DNA of 64,000 nucleotides from Haloprofundus halophilus (lineage in GTDB: Archaea > Halobacteriota > Halobacteria > Halobacteriales > Haloferacaceae), in contig NZ_QQRR01000001.1 of the NCBI RefSeq assembly GCF_003439925.1, forward strand, positions 1,364,001 through 1,428,000, in the 5' to 3' direction. The notes below the pieces were generated by a model that did no database searches, was not told the origin of the DNA, and saw only the letters and a program-made list of their open reading frames with translations. A program made the translations under genes and the position numbers. Positions 28,781-37,863 of this stretch are shown one piece after another; the first letter of the stretch is position 1, and the number at the start of each line of letters is the position of its first letter.

Positions 28781-28992
28781 ACGGGCTCGAAGACCCGTCG
28801 CTCCGAAGGGGGCGAACAGCCGGCGAAACGATTCTTCCCGCGGGGGGTTCGCCGGACACCCGCCTTGGCCCCGCCGCGGCACGCCGCTACACCGACGCGA
28901 ACTGGCCGCCTTCTCGGTGATAAACTCTCGTCGAGACGACGATCCGGGCGAGCGCCGGCGCGCTTATTTGCACCGCGCTCAAATCGCGTGGT

Positions 28993-29985
28993 ATGACAAC
29001 ACAGTACGCAGCGCTGCGGAACGTCCTCCTCGTCGTCCGCGGTGGGCCGGGTGAGTGGCTCGTCGACAAGCGGTTGGCCGACCACGACATCGAGTGCGTC
29101 GCCGCGGTTCCCGACGGCCGGGTCGCGTTCTGCGGCACCTTCGACGCGGGTCTGTGGCGGACCGACACCGAGGGACAGACGTGGCACCGCGTCGGCGACG
29201 AGACGCTCACCGACCCCGTGATGGCGGTGGCCGTCGACCCGACCGACCCCGAACGCGTCTGGGCTGGAACCGAACCGAGCGCCGTCTATCGGTCGACCGA
29301 CGGCGGCGACACGTGGGAGCAGTGCGAGGGGTTGACCGACCTCCCCTCGGCGGAGGAGTGGTCGTTCCCGCCGCGGCCCGACACGCACCACGTCCGTTGG
29401 ATAGAGATAGACCCCTCGAACGCCGACCACCTCTACGTCGGTATCGAGGCGGGCGCGCTGGTGCAGACGCGCGACGGCGGCGAGACGTGGGAGGACCGGG
29501 TGCCGTCGGCGCGCCGGGACAACCACAGCCTCACCACGCATCCGGATGCACCCGACAGGGTCTGGTCGGCGGCGGGCGACGGCTACGCCGAGAGCGACGA
29601 CGGCGGCGAGACGTGGGACCACCCGCAGGAGGGGCTCGACCACCGCTACTGTTGGAGCGTCGCCGTGGGACGCGAGGCGAGGAACGTGCTCGTCTCGGCG
29701 GCCAGCGGCGCTCGGTCGGCGCACAACGCCGACGCGGCCGAGTCGTACGTCTACCGCCGCCGAAAGGGCGAGAACTGGACTCGTCTCGACGGATTGCCGA
29801 CCGGAAAAGGCGTGACGCGACCGGTGCTCGCGACCGACGACAACGGCTCGTTCTACGCGCTGTCGAATCGAGGGCTCTTCCGCTCGCAGAACAGCGGGAA
29901 GTCGTGGAACCGCGTCGACATCCCGTGGCCGGAAGCGTACGAGACGCAGACGGCGCGCGGGTTGGCCGTGATAACGGAACCGTAG
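28993..29985 (+). CDS. BNR/Asp-box beta-propeller protein
   Basis: A 330-residue protein with five visible Asp-boxes of the sialidase type: TDTEGQTWH, STDGGDTWE, TRDGGETWE, SDDGGETWD and SQNSGKSWN. These mark blades of a beta-propeller like those in HCF136/Ycf48 and neuraminidases. There is no signal peptide, so it should be cytoplasmic, and catalytic glycosidase residues are not evident. Function is unknown. CTTATTT about 27 bp upstream is a plausible TATA box. Confidence 0.82.
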   Translation: MTTQYAALRNVLLVVRGGPGEWLVDKRLADHDIECVAAVPDGRVAFCGTFDAGLWRTDTEGQTWHRVGDETLTDPVMAVAVDPTDPERVWAGTEPSAVYRSTDGGDTWEQCEGLTDLPSAEEWSFPPRPDTHHVRWIEIDPSNADHLYVGIEAGALVQTRDGGETWEDRVPSARRDNHSLTTHPDAPDRVWSAAGDGYAESDDGGETWDHPQEGLDHRYCWSVAVGREARNVLVSAASGARSAHNADAAESYVYRRRKGENWTRLDGLPTGKGVTRPVLATDDNGSFYALSNRGLFRSQNSGKSWNRVDIPWPEAYETQTARGLAVITEP

Positions 29986-30016
29986 GCCGACCGTCGGGCG
30001 GCCCGAACCGAGAAGG

Positions 30017-30022
30017 TATATA
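30017..30022 (+). promoter_or_regulatory. TATA box of the geranylgeranyl reductase-family gene
   Basis: TATATA lies 27-32 bp before the ATG at 30049, in the only A/T-rich patch of a 63-bp intergenic gap. It predicts a near-leaderless transcript. Confidence 0.6.
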
Positions 30023-30048
30023 GTCGTTCGGCGGGTCACTCACGACCG

Positions 30049-31128
30049 ATGTACGATTTCGTCGTGGTCGGCGTCGGTCCCGCCGGCGCGCGCTTCTCCC
30101 GACGCGCCGCCGAGGCGGGGTACGACGTGCTCGCGCTCGAAAAAGGGGAGGTCGGTACCCCGCTCGCCTGCTCGGGGCACGTCAGCACCGACATCTGGGA
30201 GTACGTCCCCGACGCGGCGAAAGAGGGGCTGTTTCAGAACCGAATCTACGGCGCGAACTTCCGCGTCGGCGGCCCCGACAGCGACGCGAACCCCTTCTAC
30301 AAGGACGAGGAGATATCGAACGTCATCGACCGCGTCGAACTCGACCGGACGCTCGCCGAGGCGGCCCGCGACGCCGGAGCCGACGTGCGAGAGGGCCACA
30401 CCGTCACCGACGTCCGGGAGCGCGCCGACGGCGTCACCGTCGCGGCGAGCGTCGGCGGCGACGAGGAGACGTTCGAGGCGAAGATGGTCGCCGGTTGTGA
30501 CGGCCCCGTCTCGAAAGTCCGCCGCGAGGTGGGGTTGCCGGAACCGGGCGAGTTGCTCCACGGAGTTCTCGCGTTCGACGACGAACCCGACCACGGCGAC
30601 TTCGTCGACGTCCACCTCACCGTCCCGCGCTTCTTCGCGTGGCGCATCCCTCGCGGCGACGCCGGCGTCGAGTACGGCCTCGCCGCGCCGCCGGGCAAAG
30701 AAGTACGGGAGATGTTCGACGTGCTGACCGACACCTACGACGTGGAGACGAGCCACTTCTGTTCGGGCGCGATTCCCATCGGACCGCCACCGTCGGTCAC
30801 CTCGCGGCGGGTGTTCCTGATCGGGGACGCGGCCGCGCAGACGAAACCGTTCACCGGCGGCGGTATCCTCTACGGCATGACCGCCGCCGACCACGCGGTC
30901 CGCGAGATAGACCCCGACCGCCCGCGCACGCTCGGCGCGTACGAGACGGCGTGGCGGTCGGACCTCTCGAAGGAGATACGACTCGGCCACTGGGTGCGAC
31001 GGGCGTACTCGCTGCCCGAACCCGTCCAGCGCGCCGGACTCCGGGCGCTCTCGGGGAAGATCGGCGTCCACATGGACCGGCCGTCGTCGCTGTTCTCCGT
31101 CGAGCAGTTGAAGGCGTTTTTCTCGTAA
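30049..31128 (+). CDS. Geranylgeranyl reductase-family FAD-dependent oxidoreductase
   Basis: A 359-residue flavoprotein. DFVVVGVGPAGARFSRRAAE is the FAD-binding Rossmann motif, LACSGHVS is the family's substrate-side block, and VFLIGDAAAQTKPFTGGGIL is the second FAD motif. Relatives saturate geranylgeranyl chains of archaeal lipids or menaquinone. Haloarchaea carry several paralogues, so the exact substrate cannot be set from sequence. It is convergent with the YgfZ-like gene. Confidence 0.88.
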   Translation: MYDFVVVGVGPAGARFSRRAAEAGYDVLALEKGEVGTPLACSGHVSTDIWEYVPDAAKEGLFQNRIYGANFRVGGPDSDANPFYKDEEISNVIDRVELDRTLAEAARDAGADVREGHTVTDVRERADGVTVAASVGGDEETFEAKMVAGCDGPVSKVRREVGLPEPGELLHGVLAFDDEPDHGDFVDVHLTVPRFFAWRIPRGDAGVEYGLAAPPGKEVREMFDVLTDTYDVETSHFCSGAIPIGPPPSVTSRRVFLIGDAAAQTKPFTGGGILYGMTAADHAVREIDPDRPRTLGAYETAWRSDLSKEIRLGHWVRRAYSLPEPVQRAGLRALSGKIGVHMDRPSSLFSVEQLKAFFS

Positions 31129-31151
31129 TCGTCCGAGGCGGGGCCGTCCGC

Positions 31152-32249
31152 TTACCGCGCGAGTTCCTCGTACGTCGGCAACCGTCCCGAGCGGTCGCTC
31201 CCGTCGACGAACGGCAGTTCCGTCCGGGTCGCCGGCGTCTCCTCGCCGTCGACGCGGACCGACAGGTCGGTCGCTTCGACGTCGAAGTCGACGAGCGCGA
31301 GCGCGACGGGTCGGTCGAGCGTCGGGCTGTCGACGGCGCGAGTGACTTCGCCGACGGAGGCGTCGTCGTCGAACACCGCCGCTCCCGCCTCGGGCAGCGA
31401 ATCCGGAAGCAGGCCGACGAGGCGCTTGCTCGGACGCCCGCGGTTTTCGACCTTCGAGACGACTTCCTGGCCGACGAAGCAGCCCTTCGAGAAGTCGAGC
31501 GCGTTGCGGACGCCGAGGACGTTCGGCAGGCGGCCGTCGAGTTCGCTGGCGAACAGCGGCGTGCCGGCCTCCGCGGTGAGCGTCTCCCACGTCCGGTAGC
31601 CGAACGGGACGGCGTTCATGCCGTGGACGAGCAACGTCGCGAACACGTCGGGTGCGTCGGCGGCGGCGCAGACGACCTCGTATCCCTCCTCGCCGGTCGG
31701 CGCGTCGGCGGCGACGACGGTGACGCCCGCGTCGCCCATCGACCCGCGGACGAAGGAGAGGTGCGGTTCCGGCGCGCCCGCGCCGTTGAGCACGGACGCG
31801 ACTTTCTCCGTCGACCGGGGACCGTGAACGCCGAAGACGCCGAAGTCGGCGGAGGCGTCCCGAATATCGACGTCCTGGATGAACACCTTCTCCTGCCAGT
31901 CGGCGACGAGCGACTCGGTCACCTGCGGGGCCGTGAAAAGCAGCAGTCGCTCGCCGGCGTTGTAGACGTACATATCGGCCTCGATGCGGCCCTGCGGGTC
32001 CAAGAGGAGCGCGTACGTCCCCTCGCCGTCCTCGCGGGGGACGCGGTTCGAGACGACGTTGTCGACGTACTCGATTCGGTCGTCGCCGTCGACGACGACG
32101 ACGCCGTATCCCATCTCGATAACGCCGACGCCGTTTCTGACCGCTTTGTGCGTGCGCTCGGGACGACCGTAGTGGGCGACGACGCGGCGGTCGTCGCGGG
32201 TCTCGTAGGTCGCACCGTGGTCGTCGTGGAGGTCTCCGACGAGAGTCAT
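31152..32249 (-). CDS. YgfZ/GcvT-family aminomethyltransferase-like protein
   Basis: A 365-residue folate-binding protein. SKGCFVGQEVVSKVENRG contains the YgfZ signature KGCxxGQE, whose Cys takes part in iron-sulfur cluster repair or assembly in YgfZ. The overall length and N-terminal half resemble GcvT of the glycine cleavage system. It is not accompanied by other glycine-cleavage genes, which favours the YgfZ-like role. It ends 23 bp from the convergent oxidoreductase gene. Confidence 0.85.
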   Translation of the reverse strand: MTLVGDLHDDHGATYETRDDRRVVAHYGRPERTHKAVRNGVGVIEMGYGVVVVDGDDRIEYVDNVVSNRVPREDGEGTYALLLDPQGRIEADMYVYNAGERLLLFTAPQVTESLVADWQEKVFIQDVDIRDASADFGVFGVHGPRSTEKVASVLNGAGAPEPHLSFVRGSMGDAGVTVVAADAPTGEEGYEVVCAAADAPDVFATLLVHGMNAVPFGYRTWETLTAEAGTPLFASELDGRLPNVLGVRNALDFSKGCFVGQEVVSKVENRGRPSKRLVGLLPDSLPEAGAAVFDDDASVGEVTRAVDSPTLDRPVALALVDFDVEATDLSVRVDGEETPATRTELPFVDGSDRSGRLPTYEELAR

Positions 32250-32295
32250 CGCCGGACGTAGGTCGGCGCGCCGTAAAAACGGTGTCCACCCGAGT

Positions 32296-32595
32296 TCAGA
32301 GTCCGAGTCGGTCCCGAACGGCGTCGAGGAGGCTCCGGTCGTCCTCGACGGCCTCGTCGGCGTCGGGGACGACGCGGTCGGCGGGCATGATGAGGACTCG
32401 TTCGTTCGTCTGGTCGACGGTGATGAGACTGTCTTCTTTCAACTCCCCGAGTGCGGACTCCAGCGTGTCGATGTCGGCGTCGACCGCCGCTCGCAGTTCC
32501 AGAACCGTCATCCCGTCGTCGGCTCGGTCGACGAGCGCGTCGAGTACCGCGACTTCCACGTCGCCTCTGTTGCGATACTCCCGCTTGGCTCTCAT
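32296..32595 (-). CDS. Small winged-helix-like protein
   Basis: A 99-residue acidic protein. VAVLDALVDRADDGMTVLEL, ELRAAVDADIDTLESALGEL and DSLITVDQTNERVLIMP read as a helix-helix-recognition-helix and wing, so a winged HTH fold is likely. It may be a DNA-binding regulator, but with its acidic tail could also be a protein-interaction domain. It is transcribed towards the YgfZ-like gene, 46 bp away, and away from the 26-bp tandem repeats. Confidence 0.78.
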   Translation of the reverse strand: MRAKREYRNRGDVEVAVLDALVDRADDGMTVLELRAAVDADIDTLESALGELKEDSLITVDQTNERVLIMPADRVVPDADEAVEDDRSLLDAVRDRLGL

Positions 32596-32684
32596 ATGCT
32601 ATGCATTCTCCGCGATTGGCTTACCGTTACCGGCGGGCCCGCCGACCGTCGCGGCGGGAGGGCCGTCGCTCCGACCGTCGAGTT

Positions 32685-32762
32685 CGGACGGCGACCGAAA
32701 CGCTCACGCTCGGACGGCGACCGGAACGCTCACACTCGGACGGCGACCGGAACGCTCACGCA
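32685..32762. repeat. 26-bp tandem repeat, three units, in a divergent promoter gap
   Basis: Three 26-bp units, 32685-32710, 32711-32736 and 32737-32762, each start CGGACGGCGACCG and contain AACGCTCAC. They differ at only one to three positions. The unit is not a multiple of three, and the repeats lie between divergent starts (32595 and 32835), so they are not coding. They could be binding sites on one DNA face pattern (about 2.5 turns per unit) or slippage products. Confidence 0.9.
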
Positions 32763-32834
32763 CTCCGTCGGTGTCGGCTGTCCGTCAGACGCCGAGGGGG
32801 TAGTTTTTAGTGACGGAGGTTGGAAGTCCCGCCA

Positions 32835-33707
32835 ATGGGACTCAGGTGTCTGCTCGGCCACGACTTCGGCGAACCGGAGTTAGAGCGCGAGCGGGAGGAG
32901 AACGGCGAAGAGATGGTCGTCACCATCCGCGAGGTGAAAACCTGCATCCGCTGCGGCGAGACGCGGGTCGTCAGCGAGAACAAGGAAGTTACGGCCGTCC
33001 CGGGCGCCGAATCGGCGCTCGACGACCCGGGAGCCGACGAGTTCGCCGCCGAGACGGAGCTCACCGGCGACACGATAGAGGAGCAGTTCGACGACGACGA
33101 CGAGTTCGAGCCGCCGGAGAGCGCCGAGGAGGACGACGGGATCATCCTCGACGACGGAGACGACGGCCCGGAGCAGGAACCCGAGCGTCGACCGGGCGAG
33201 TGGCCCGAGGCGAACGTCGGCGACGACAGCGACGACCGGATGCCGACGGTCGAAGAGGTCGAGGCAACGAGTCAGGACGGCGCGGACGACGCGGACGCCG
33301 GGGTCGATGCGACGACCGAGACCGACGCGACGTCGTGGCCGGCGGTCGACGGCGAGGACGAAGGGTTCGACGCCGAGCCCTCCGACGGGACGTCGACGGA
33401 CGTGACGTTCGGCGGCCTCGCGCCGGAGCGAAGCGACTACGACACCGAGTACGAGGGCCACGACGGCTACGACGCCGAGTTCATCGCCAACGGCGACGAG
33501 CAGCTCAACGGCGCGAACGACACCGCCGACGGGTTCACGCGCGCCGAGAGCGCGGCCGTCGAACTGGAGACCGAGAGCGGCGACGTCCCGACCGAGTACG
33601 TCTGTCCCGAGTGCGGGCTCACCCGTCCGTCGAACGGCAGTTCGCTCCGGGCGGGCGACATCTGCCCGGAGTGTCGCCGGGGCTACATCGCCGAACGCGA
33701 GCGGTAA
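32835..33707 (+). CDS. Acidic zinc-ribbon protein, function unknown
   Basis: A 290-residue, extremely acidic protein with structured ends. The N-terminus MGLRCLLGHDFGEPELERER is followed by CIRCGET (zinc knuckle), and the C-terminus has CPECGLTRPS and CPECRRGY. The middle, about residues 60-250, is low-complexity Asp/Glu/Gly. Such proteins are conserved in haloarchaea but uncharacterised. The ATG at 32835 was preferred over one five codons earlier because MGLRCLLGHDF looks like the conserved beginning. Confidence 0.82.
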   Translation: MGLRCLLGHDFGEPELEREREENGEEMVVTIREVKTCIRCGETRVVSENKEVTAVPGAESALDDPGADEFAAETELTGDTIEEQFDDDDEFEPPESAEEDDGIILDDGDDGPEQEPERRPGEWPEANVGDDSDDRMPTVEEVEATSQDGADDADAGVDATTETDATSWPAVDGEDEGFDAEPSDGTSTDVTFGGLAPERSDYDTEYEGHDGYDAEFIANGDEQLNGANDTADGFTRAESAAVELETESGDVPTEYVCPECGLTRPSNGSSLRAGDICPECRRGYIAERER

Positions 33708-33833
33708 ACGAGGCTTTTTTCCAGCGGACGAGGGCGGCGACGAGCGTGACAAATAACCCGTCAGCCGCTCACACGGGTATATAGGACGGACTCGGACGAA
33801 ACAAGTAAACCATCCCCTCGCAAACGGTGGCGC

Positions 33834-34217
33834 ATGAAGCAGTACAAGATGCGACGCGGCGAGACGCTCGAGGAGAACGCGCCGGACCTCAAAGCGACCA
33901 TCGAGGAGTACTTCGGACCGGTCACGGGCACCGAGGAGCACGACGGTCACGAGCTGTACGTCGTCGGCGACCCCGACAACCCGGTGTTCGAGCGAATCGT
34001 CGCCGGCGCGGCGACGTTCAGCGGGAAGAAGGACCAACTCGCCGTCCACTTCGAGGAGCGCGACGCCGCCGAGGTCATCGCCGAAGGCAACGCCGACGCC
34101 GCCCAAGACGCCGTCAGCGCCAAGAACGACTTCCTGCTCGAAGTGACGGGCCGGGACGCGAAGTCGCGCCGCGAGTCGATGAAGCGCGCGGTCGAGGACG
34201 ACGCGCCCGACGTATAA
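33834..34217 (+). CDS. DUF5611-family protein
   Basis: A 127-residue acidic protein beginning MKQYKMRRGETLEENAPDLK. It is a compact alpha/beta protein with no membrane segment and no recognisable catalytic motif. The family is haloarchaeal and of unknown function. GTATATAGG about 50 bp upstream is a probable TATA box, leaving a short leader. The stop codon is immediately followed by the inverted-repeat element at 34216. Confidence 0.8.
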   Translation: MKQYKMRRGETLEENAPDLKATIEEYFGPVTGTEEHDGHELYVVGDPDNPVFERIVAGAATFSGKKDQLAVHFEERDAAEVIAEGNADAAQDAVSAKNDFLLEVTGRDAKSRRESMKRAVEDDAPDV

Positions 34218-34545
34218 CGACCTTTTACTCTGCGCTCGGGCGGCGAAGCCGCCCTCGCTCGGTAAAAGCTCGACCAAAGCACAGCGTCACCCCCTCAGGC
34301 GCTTCGCGCCTTCGAGGGTTCCTCGGCCCACTCGCTCGGGCTAGCGCCCTCGCTCGTGGTAGAACCGTTGGCGACAGCCCTCCACCGCCGGTCGTCGCCC
34401 GTTGCTGTGCCGCGAAGCGACCGTAGGGAGCGAGCGGGCTGAGGAGCGAAGGGAGGCGGCGAAGCCGCCGAACTGAGCGACGAATGCTTTTGGTCGAGCT
34501 TTTGCCGAGGGCTGCCGAAGGCAGCCCGCAGCGCAAAAGGTCGTT
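34216..34545. repeat. MITE-like element with long terminal inverted repeats
   Basis: The 328 bp between the stop codons of two convergent genes are one structure. The left end (34216-34282) and the reverse complement of the right end (34485-34545) match over about 60 bp: both begin AACGACCTTTT, both carry an internal GC-rich hairpin (GGGCGGC-GAA-GCCGCCC on the left, GGGCTGCC-GAA-GGCAGCCC on the right), and both end AAAGCTCGACCAAA. The middle holds smaller hairpins such as AGGCGC-TTC-GCGCCT. No transposase or credible gene lies inside. It may also act as a two-way terminator. Confidence 0.85.
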
Positions 34546-35283
34546 TCAGAGCGTTTCGGGAAGCCACCCGCCGTCGACTTCGACGTTCTCGCCGCTGATG
34601 TAACCGCTGTCCTCGTGGAGGAAGAACAGCATCGCCTGCGACATGTCCTCGAACGAGGCGGGGCGGCCCCGCGGCAGTTCGTCGGGGAACTCGTCGGAGT
34701 TCTCGACGACGTACGGCGAGACGGCGTTGACCGTAATCTCGGTGTCTTGAGTGTCGGCCCCGAGCATCCGCGTGAACATCAGCACGCCCGTCTTGGCGAC
34801 GAAGTACGGGAAGTTCTTCGGGTAGACGAGCGCCTTCTCGCTGCCCGCGTAGCCGACGTTGACGATGCGACCCCAGTCGGCTTCTCGCATCCCCGGGAGC
34901 GCCCGCTTCGAGCAGAGAAACGTCCCGTAGAAGTTCGTCTCGACGACGCGCTGCCAGGTGTCGAACTCGATGTCCTCCCAGTGCGAGGGCGCGAAGTCGC
35001 CGACGTTGTTGACGAGAACGTCGACGGTGCCGAGGTCCGACTCGACCGCCGAGAACAGGTCGTCGACGCCGTCGGGGTCGGTCACGTCGCCCTGTACCGT
35101 CGTCGCCGAGACGCCCCGACTTTCGGCGGCGGCGGCGACGTCTTCGGCTTCGGCGGCGCTCGAGTGATAGTGGACGGCGACGTCCGCACCGCAGTCGGCC
35201 GTCGAGAGCAGCAGTTCTCGGCCGATGCCTTTCGCGCTGCCGGTGACGAGAGCGGTACGACCCGAGAGGTCAGGAGTGAGCAT
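34546..35283 (-). CDS. SDR-family oxidoreductase
   Basis: A 245-residue short-chain dehydrogenase/reductase. TALVTGSAKGIGRELLL is the NAD(P)-binding glycine motif, NNVGDFAP replaces the usual NNAG block, and YFVAK provides the YxxxK catalytic pair with an upstream Ser. IVNVGYAGSEKALVYP and the C-terminal SGYISGENVEVDGGWL are standard. The start MLTPDLSGRT follows the family N-terminus; a 39-codon in-frame extension does not. Substrate unknown. Confidence 0.9.
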   Translation of the reverse strand: MLTPDLSGRTALVTGSAKGIGRELLLSTADCGADVAVHYHSSAAEAEDVAAAAESRGVSATTVQGDVTDPDGVDDLFSAVESDLGTVDVLVNNVGDFAPSHWEDIEFDTWQRVVETNFYGTFLCSKRALPGMREADWGRIVNVGYAGSEKALVYPKNFPYFVAKTGVLMFTRMLGADTQDTEITVNAVSPYVVENSDEFPDELPRGRPASFEDMSQAMLFFLHEDSGYISGENVEVDGGWLPETL

Positions 35284-35420
35284 ACCGATACGTGGGCGGC
35301 CGCGAGCAAAAGTGTAGACCGTCGCGGAGTAATCTACATGTGTCGTGAGAACGATTGCCATCGTAGAGCGCCGCATAGCACACAAATGTTTATTCGACAC
35401 CGAGTAAATCCTTCGTCACT

Positions 35421-35426
35421 TTTAAG
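35421..35426 (+). promoter_or_regulatory. TATA box of the UspA gene
   Basis: TTTAAG, inside CTTTTAAGTC, lies 25-30 bp before the ATG at 35451. It gives a near-leaderless transcript for the universal stress protein. Confidence 0.6.
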
Positions 35427-35450
35427 TCGAGAACGTGACTACCGCTAGTC

Positions 35451-35906
35451 ATGGCAATAGACACAGTGCTGCTGGCAGTCGGTGCCGGAGACGCAGAGCG
35501 CATCGACCGACTCGGCGAGGTCGCCGTCGACATCGCCGGACCGACCGGCGCGACGGTCGTCCTCGGACACGTCTTCACCCGACAGGAGTACGACGAGACG
35601 CTCGACAAACTGGCGTTCGACCAGACCGCCGAGGAGGTCTCGCCGGACGACGTGGCCTCGCGTCACGCGACGATACGCGACCTCACGAAGATTCTCGACG
35701 AGGCCGGCGTCGAGTACGACGTTCGCGGCGCGGTGGGCAAGCACGGGACGAGCATCGTCGACCTCGCTTCGAGCGTCGGTGCCGACCAGATTATCGTCGG
35801 CGGCCGTCAGCGCTCGCCGACCGGTAAGGCCGTGTTCGGCAGCACCGCGCAGGAAGTCATGCTGTCGGCACCGTGCCCCGTGACGTTCGTCCGCTCGGAG
35901 GACTGA
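35451..35906 (+). CDS. Universal stress protein (UspA family)
   Basis: A 151-residue single-domain USP. The ATP-binding C-terminal motif GGRQRSPTGKAVFGSTAQEV follows the G2xG9xGS/T pattern, and LLAVGAGDAERI begins the first strand. The N-terminal contact residue, usually Asp, is replaced by Gly/Ala in LLAVGAG, which may alter nucleotide binding. Haloarchaea carry dozens of USPs; the stress served is unknown. Confidence 0.92.
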   Translation: MAIDTVLLAVGAGDAERIDRLGEVAVDIAGPTGATVVLGHVFTRQEYDETLDKLAFDQTAEEVSPDDVASRHATIRDLTKILDEAGVEYDVRGAVGKHGTSIVDLASSVGADQIIVGGRQRSPTGKAVFGSTAQEVMLSAPCPVTFVRSED

Positions 35907-35964
35907 GCCGACCTCGGGGCGAACGAGGCGAACACTCATTCGGCTCCGTGCGGCGCACACCCAC

Positions 35965-36648
35965 ATGGAACACGAGATCGAGTTCGCACCGTCGTTCACA
36001 CTGCTGACGCTCTCGCTGGCCTCCGGTGAGACGGTCCGTACCGAAGCCGGCGCGATGGTCAGTTACGACGATGGCATCGACATCGAGACGGGTGCCGACG
36101 GCGGCCTCTTCGGGTCGCTCAAGCGGAGTCTGTTGGGCGGCGAGAGCTTCTTTCAGAACACGTTCACCGCCCGCGAAGCCGGGGAACTGTCGCTCGCGCC
36201 GCCGCTTCCCGGCGACATCGCGGACTACCGCCTCGACGGCGAGACGCTGTTCGTGCAGTCGGGGTCGTATCTCGCCTCGGGCAGAGACATCGAACTGGAC
36301 ACGCAGTTCGGCGGCGGCCGGTCGTTCTTCGGCGGTGAAGGACTGTTTCTGCTCCGTCTCGACGGAACCGGTCCGGCGTTTCTCTCCAGTTACGGCGCGA
36401 TTCGGGAGAGAGAACTGAAAGAGGGGGAGAAGTACACCGTCGACACGGGCCACATCGTCGCGTTCGAGGCGACGACGACGTTCGACGTTCGCGCGGTCGG
36501 CGGCCTCCGTTCGACGCTGTTCAGCGGCGAGGGGCTGGTCTGCGAGTTCGAGGGTCCCGGTCGGGTGTGGACCCAAACCCGGAGTCCGGACGCGCTGCTC
36601 ACGTGGCTGATTCCGAAGCTGCCGACGAACACTGCAAGTAGTAACTAA
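35965..36648 (+). CDS. AIM24-family protein (TIGR00266)
   Basis: A 227-residue beta-rich protein of the TIGR00266/AIM24 family. Gly- and Phe-rich segments such as GLFGSLKRSLLGGESFFQNTF and FGGGRSFFGGEGLFLLRL are the family marks. The family forms a double-stranded beta-helix-like trimer in other organisms; function is unknown (the yeast relative is mitochondrial). It follows the UspA gene by 58 bp on the same strand. Confidence 0.88.
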   Translation: MEHEIEFAPSFTLLTLSLASGETVRTEAGAMVSYDDGIDIETGADGGLFGSLKRSLLGGESFFQNTFTAREAGELSLAPPLPGDIADYRLDGETLFVQSGSYLASGRDIELDTQFGGGRSFFGGEGLFLLRLDGTGPAFLSSYGAIRERELKEGEKYTVDTGHIVAFEATTTFDVRAVGGLRSTLFSGEGLVCEFEGPGRVWTQTRSPDALLTWLIPKLPTNTASSN

Positions 36649-36784
36649 GCTCCGAGTACGGTGTTATTCGGTACCGCTAGACGTTCGTTAGGGAGCCCCT
36701 ACGGGCAGATTAAGCGACATAACCGCTGCCATCTGACGTATCGAATCTGTGCAGTTAAGTGGCGGGACGGTGGTTGTGAGTACA

Positions 36785-37753
36785 ATGGCCTACTACGTGG
36801 GCGTCGACCTCGGTGCGACGAACGTCCGAGCGGTCGTCGCCGACGACGACGGAACCATCATCGGAAACACGAAACACGGGACGCCGCGCGGCCCGACCGG
36901 TATCGCGGTGACCGAAGAGGTGCTCAGCGTCGTCCGCGAGGCCTGCGACGAGGCAGGCGTCGCCCCGACCGACGCCGTCGCCGCGGGCATCGGCTCCATC
37001 GGCCCGCTGGACCTCGCCGAGGGCGCGATAGAGCAGCCGGCGAACCTGCCGGACACCATCGACCGCATCCCGCTCACGGGCCCGCTGTCGAAACTGCTGG
37101 ACACCGACGAGATTTACCTCCACAACGACACGAACGCGGGCGTCATCGGCGAGCGCTTCTACTCGGACCGCAACCCCGACGACATGGTGTATCTCACCAT
37201 CTCCTCGGGCATCGGCGCGGGCGTCTGCGTCGACGGCGAGGTGCTCAGCGGGTGGGACGGCAACGCGGGCGAGGTCGGCCACATGACCATCGACCCGCAC
37301 GGTTTCCGCACCTGCGGGTGCGGCCACGACGGTCACTGGGAGGCGTACTGCTCCGGCAACAACATCCCGCGGTACGCGGAGGAACTCCACGCGGAGGACC
37401 CCGTCGAGACGGCGCTGCCGGTCGAGGACCCCGACTTCTCCGCCATCGACGTGTTCGAGCACGCGGGCGAGGACGAGTTCGCCGACTACATCGTCGACCA
37501 GGTCGGTCACTGGAACGCGATGGGCGTCGCCAACACCATCCACGCCTACGCGCCGCTCGTCGTCTTCATCGGCGGCGCGGTGGCGCTGAACAACCCCGAC
37601 CTCATCTTAGAGCCCATCCGCCGGAAGATGGACGAGATGGTGTTCATCAACGTCCCCGACATCCAGCTGACGACGCTCGGCGACGACGTCGTAGTCCGCG
37701 GGGCGCTCGCGAGCGCGATGACCGGCGGGACGGGCGACCGCACTCGTTTCTAA
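36785..37753 (+). CDS. ROK-family sugar kinase, probable glucokinase
   Basis: A 322-residue ROK protein beginning MAYYVGVDLGATNVRAVVAD (phosphate-binding loop). LHNDTNAGVIGERF contains the catalytic Asp, LTISSGIGAGVCVDGEVLSG is the second phosphate motif, and GHMTIDPHGFRTCGCGHDGH carries the zinc-binding GHx(9)CxCGxxGCxE-like motif (here one Cys is His). In haloarchaea such a kinase phosphorylates glucose, but other hexoses are possible. It has no DNA-binding domain, so it is not a repressor. Confidence 0.88.
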   Translation: MAYYVGVDLGATNVRAVVADDDGTIIGNTKHGTPRGPTGIAVTEEVLSVVREACDEAGVAPTDAVAAGIGSIGPLDLAEGAIEQPANLPDTIDRIPLTGPLSKLLDTDEIYLHNDTNAGVIGERFYSDRNPDDMVYLTISSGIGAGVCVDGEVLSGWDGNAGEVGHMTIDPHGFRTCGCGHDGHWEAYCSGNNIPRYAEELHAEDPVETALPVEDPDFSAIDVFEHAGEDEFADYIVDQVGHWNAMGVANTIHAYAPLVVFIGGAVALNNPDLILEPIRRKMDEMVFINVPDIQLTTLGDDVVVRGALASAMTGGTGDRTRF

Positions 37754-37863
37754 GGGTACCTTCGCTCGGCCTCCGAAGGCGGGACGGTCAGCTGGACGAG
37801 ACGAGCGACTGAACGAGACGGGCGACTAGGCGAGACGGTCCCGCACTGGGACGGAGACGCGTC

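Noticed and set aside
32685-32762. Possible CRISPR or coding repeat
   Set aside because: Units touch each other without spacers, and a 26-bp period cannot keep a reading frame.
34225-34536. Minus-strand ORF of 103 codons inside the inverted-repeat element
   Set aside because: Its composition is that of the palindromic repeats, with no conserved motif.
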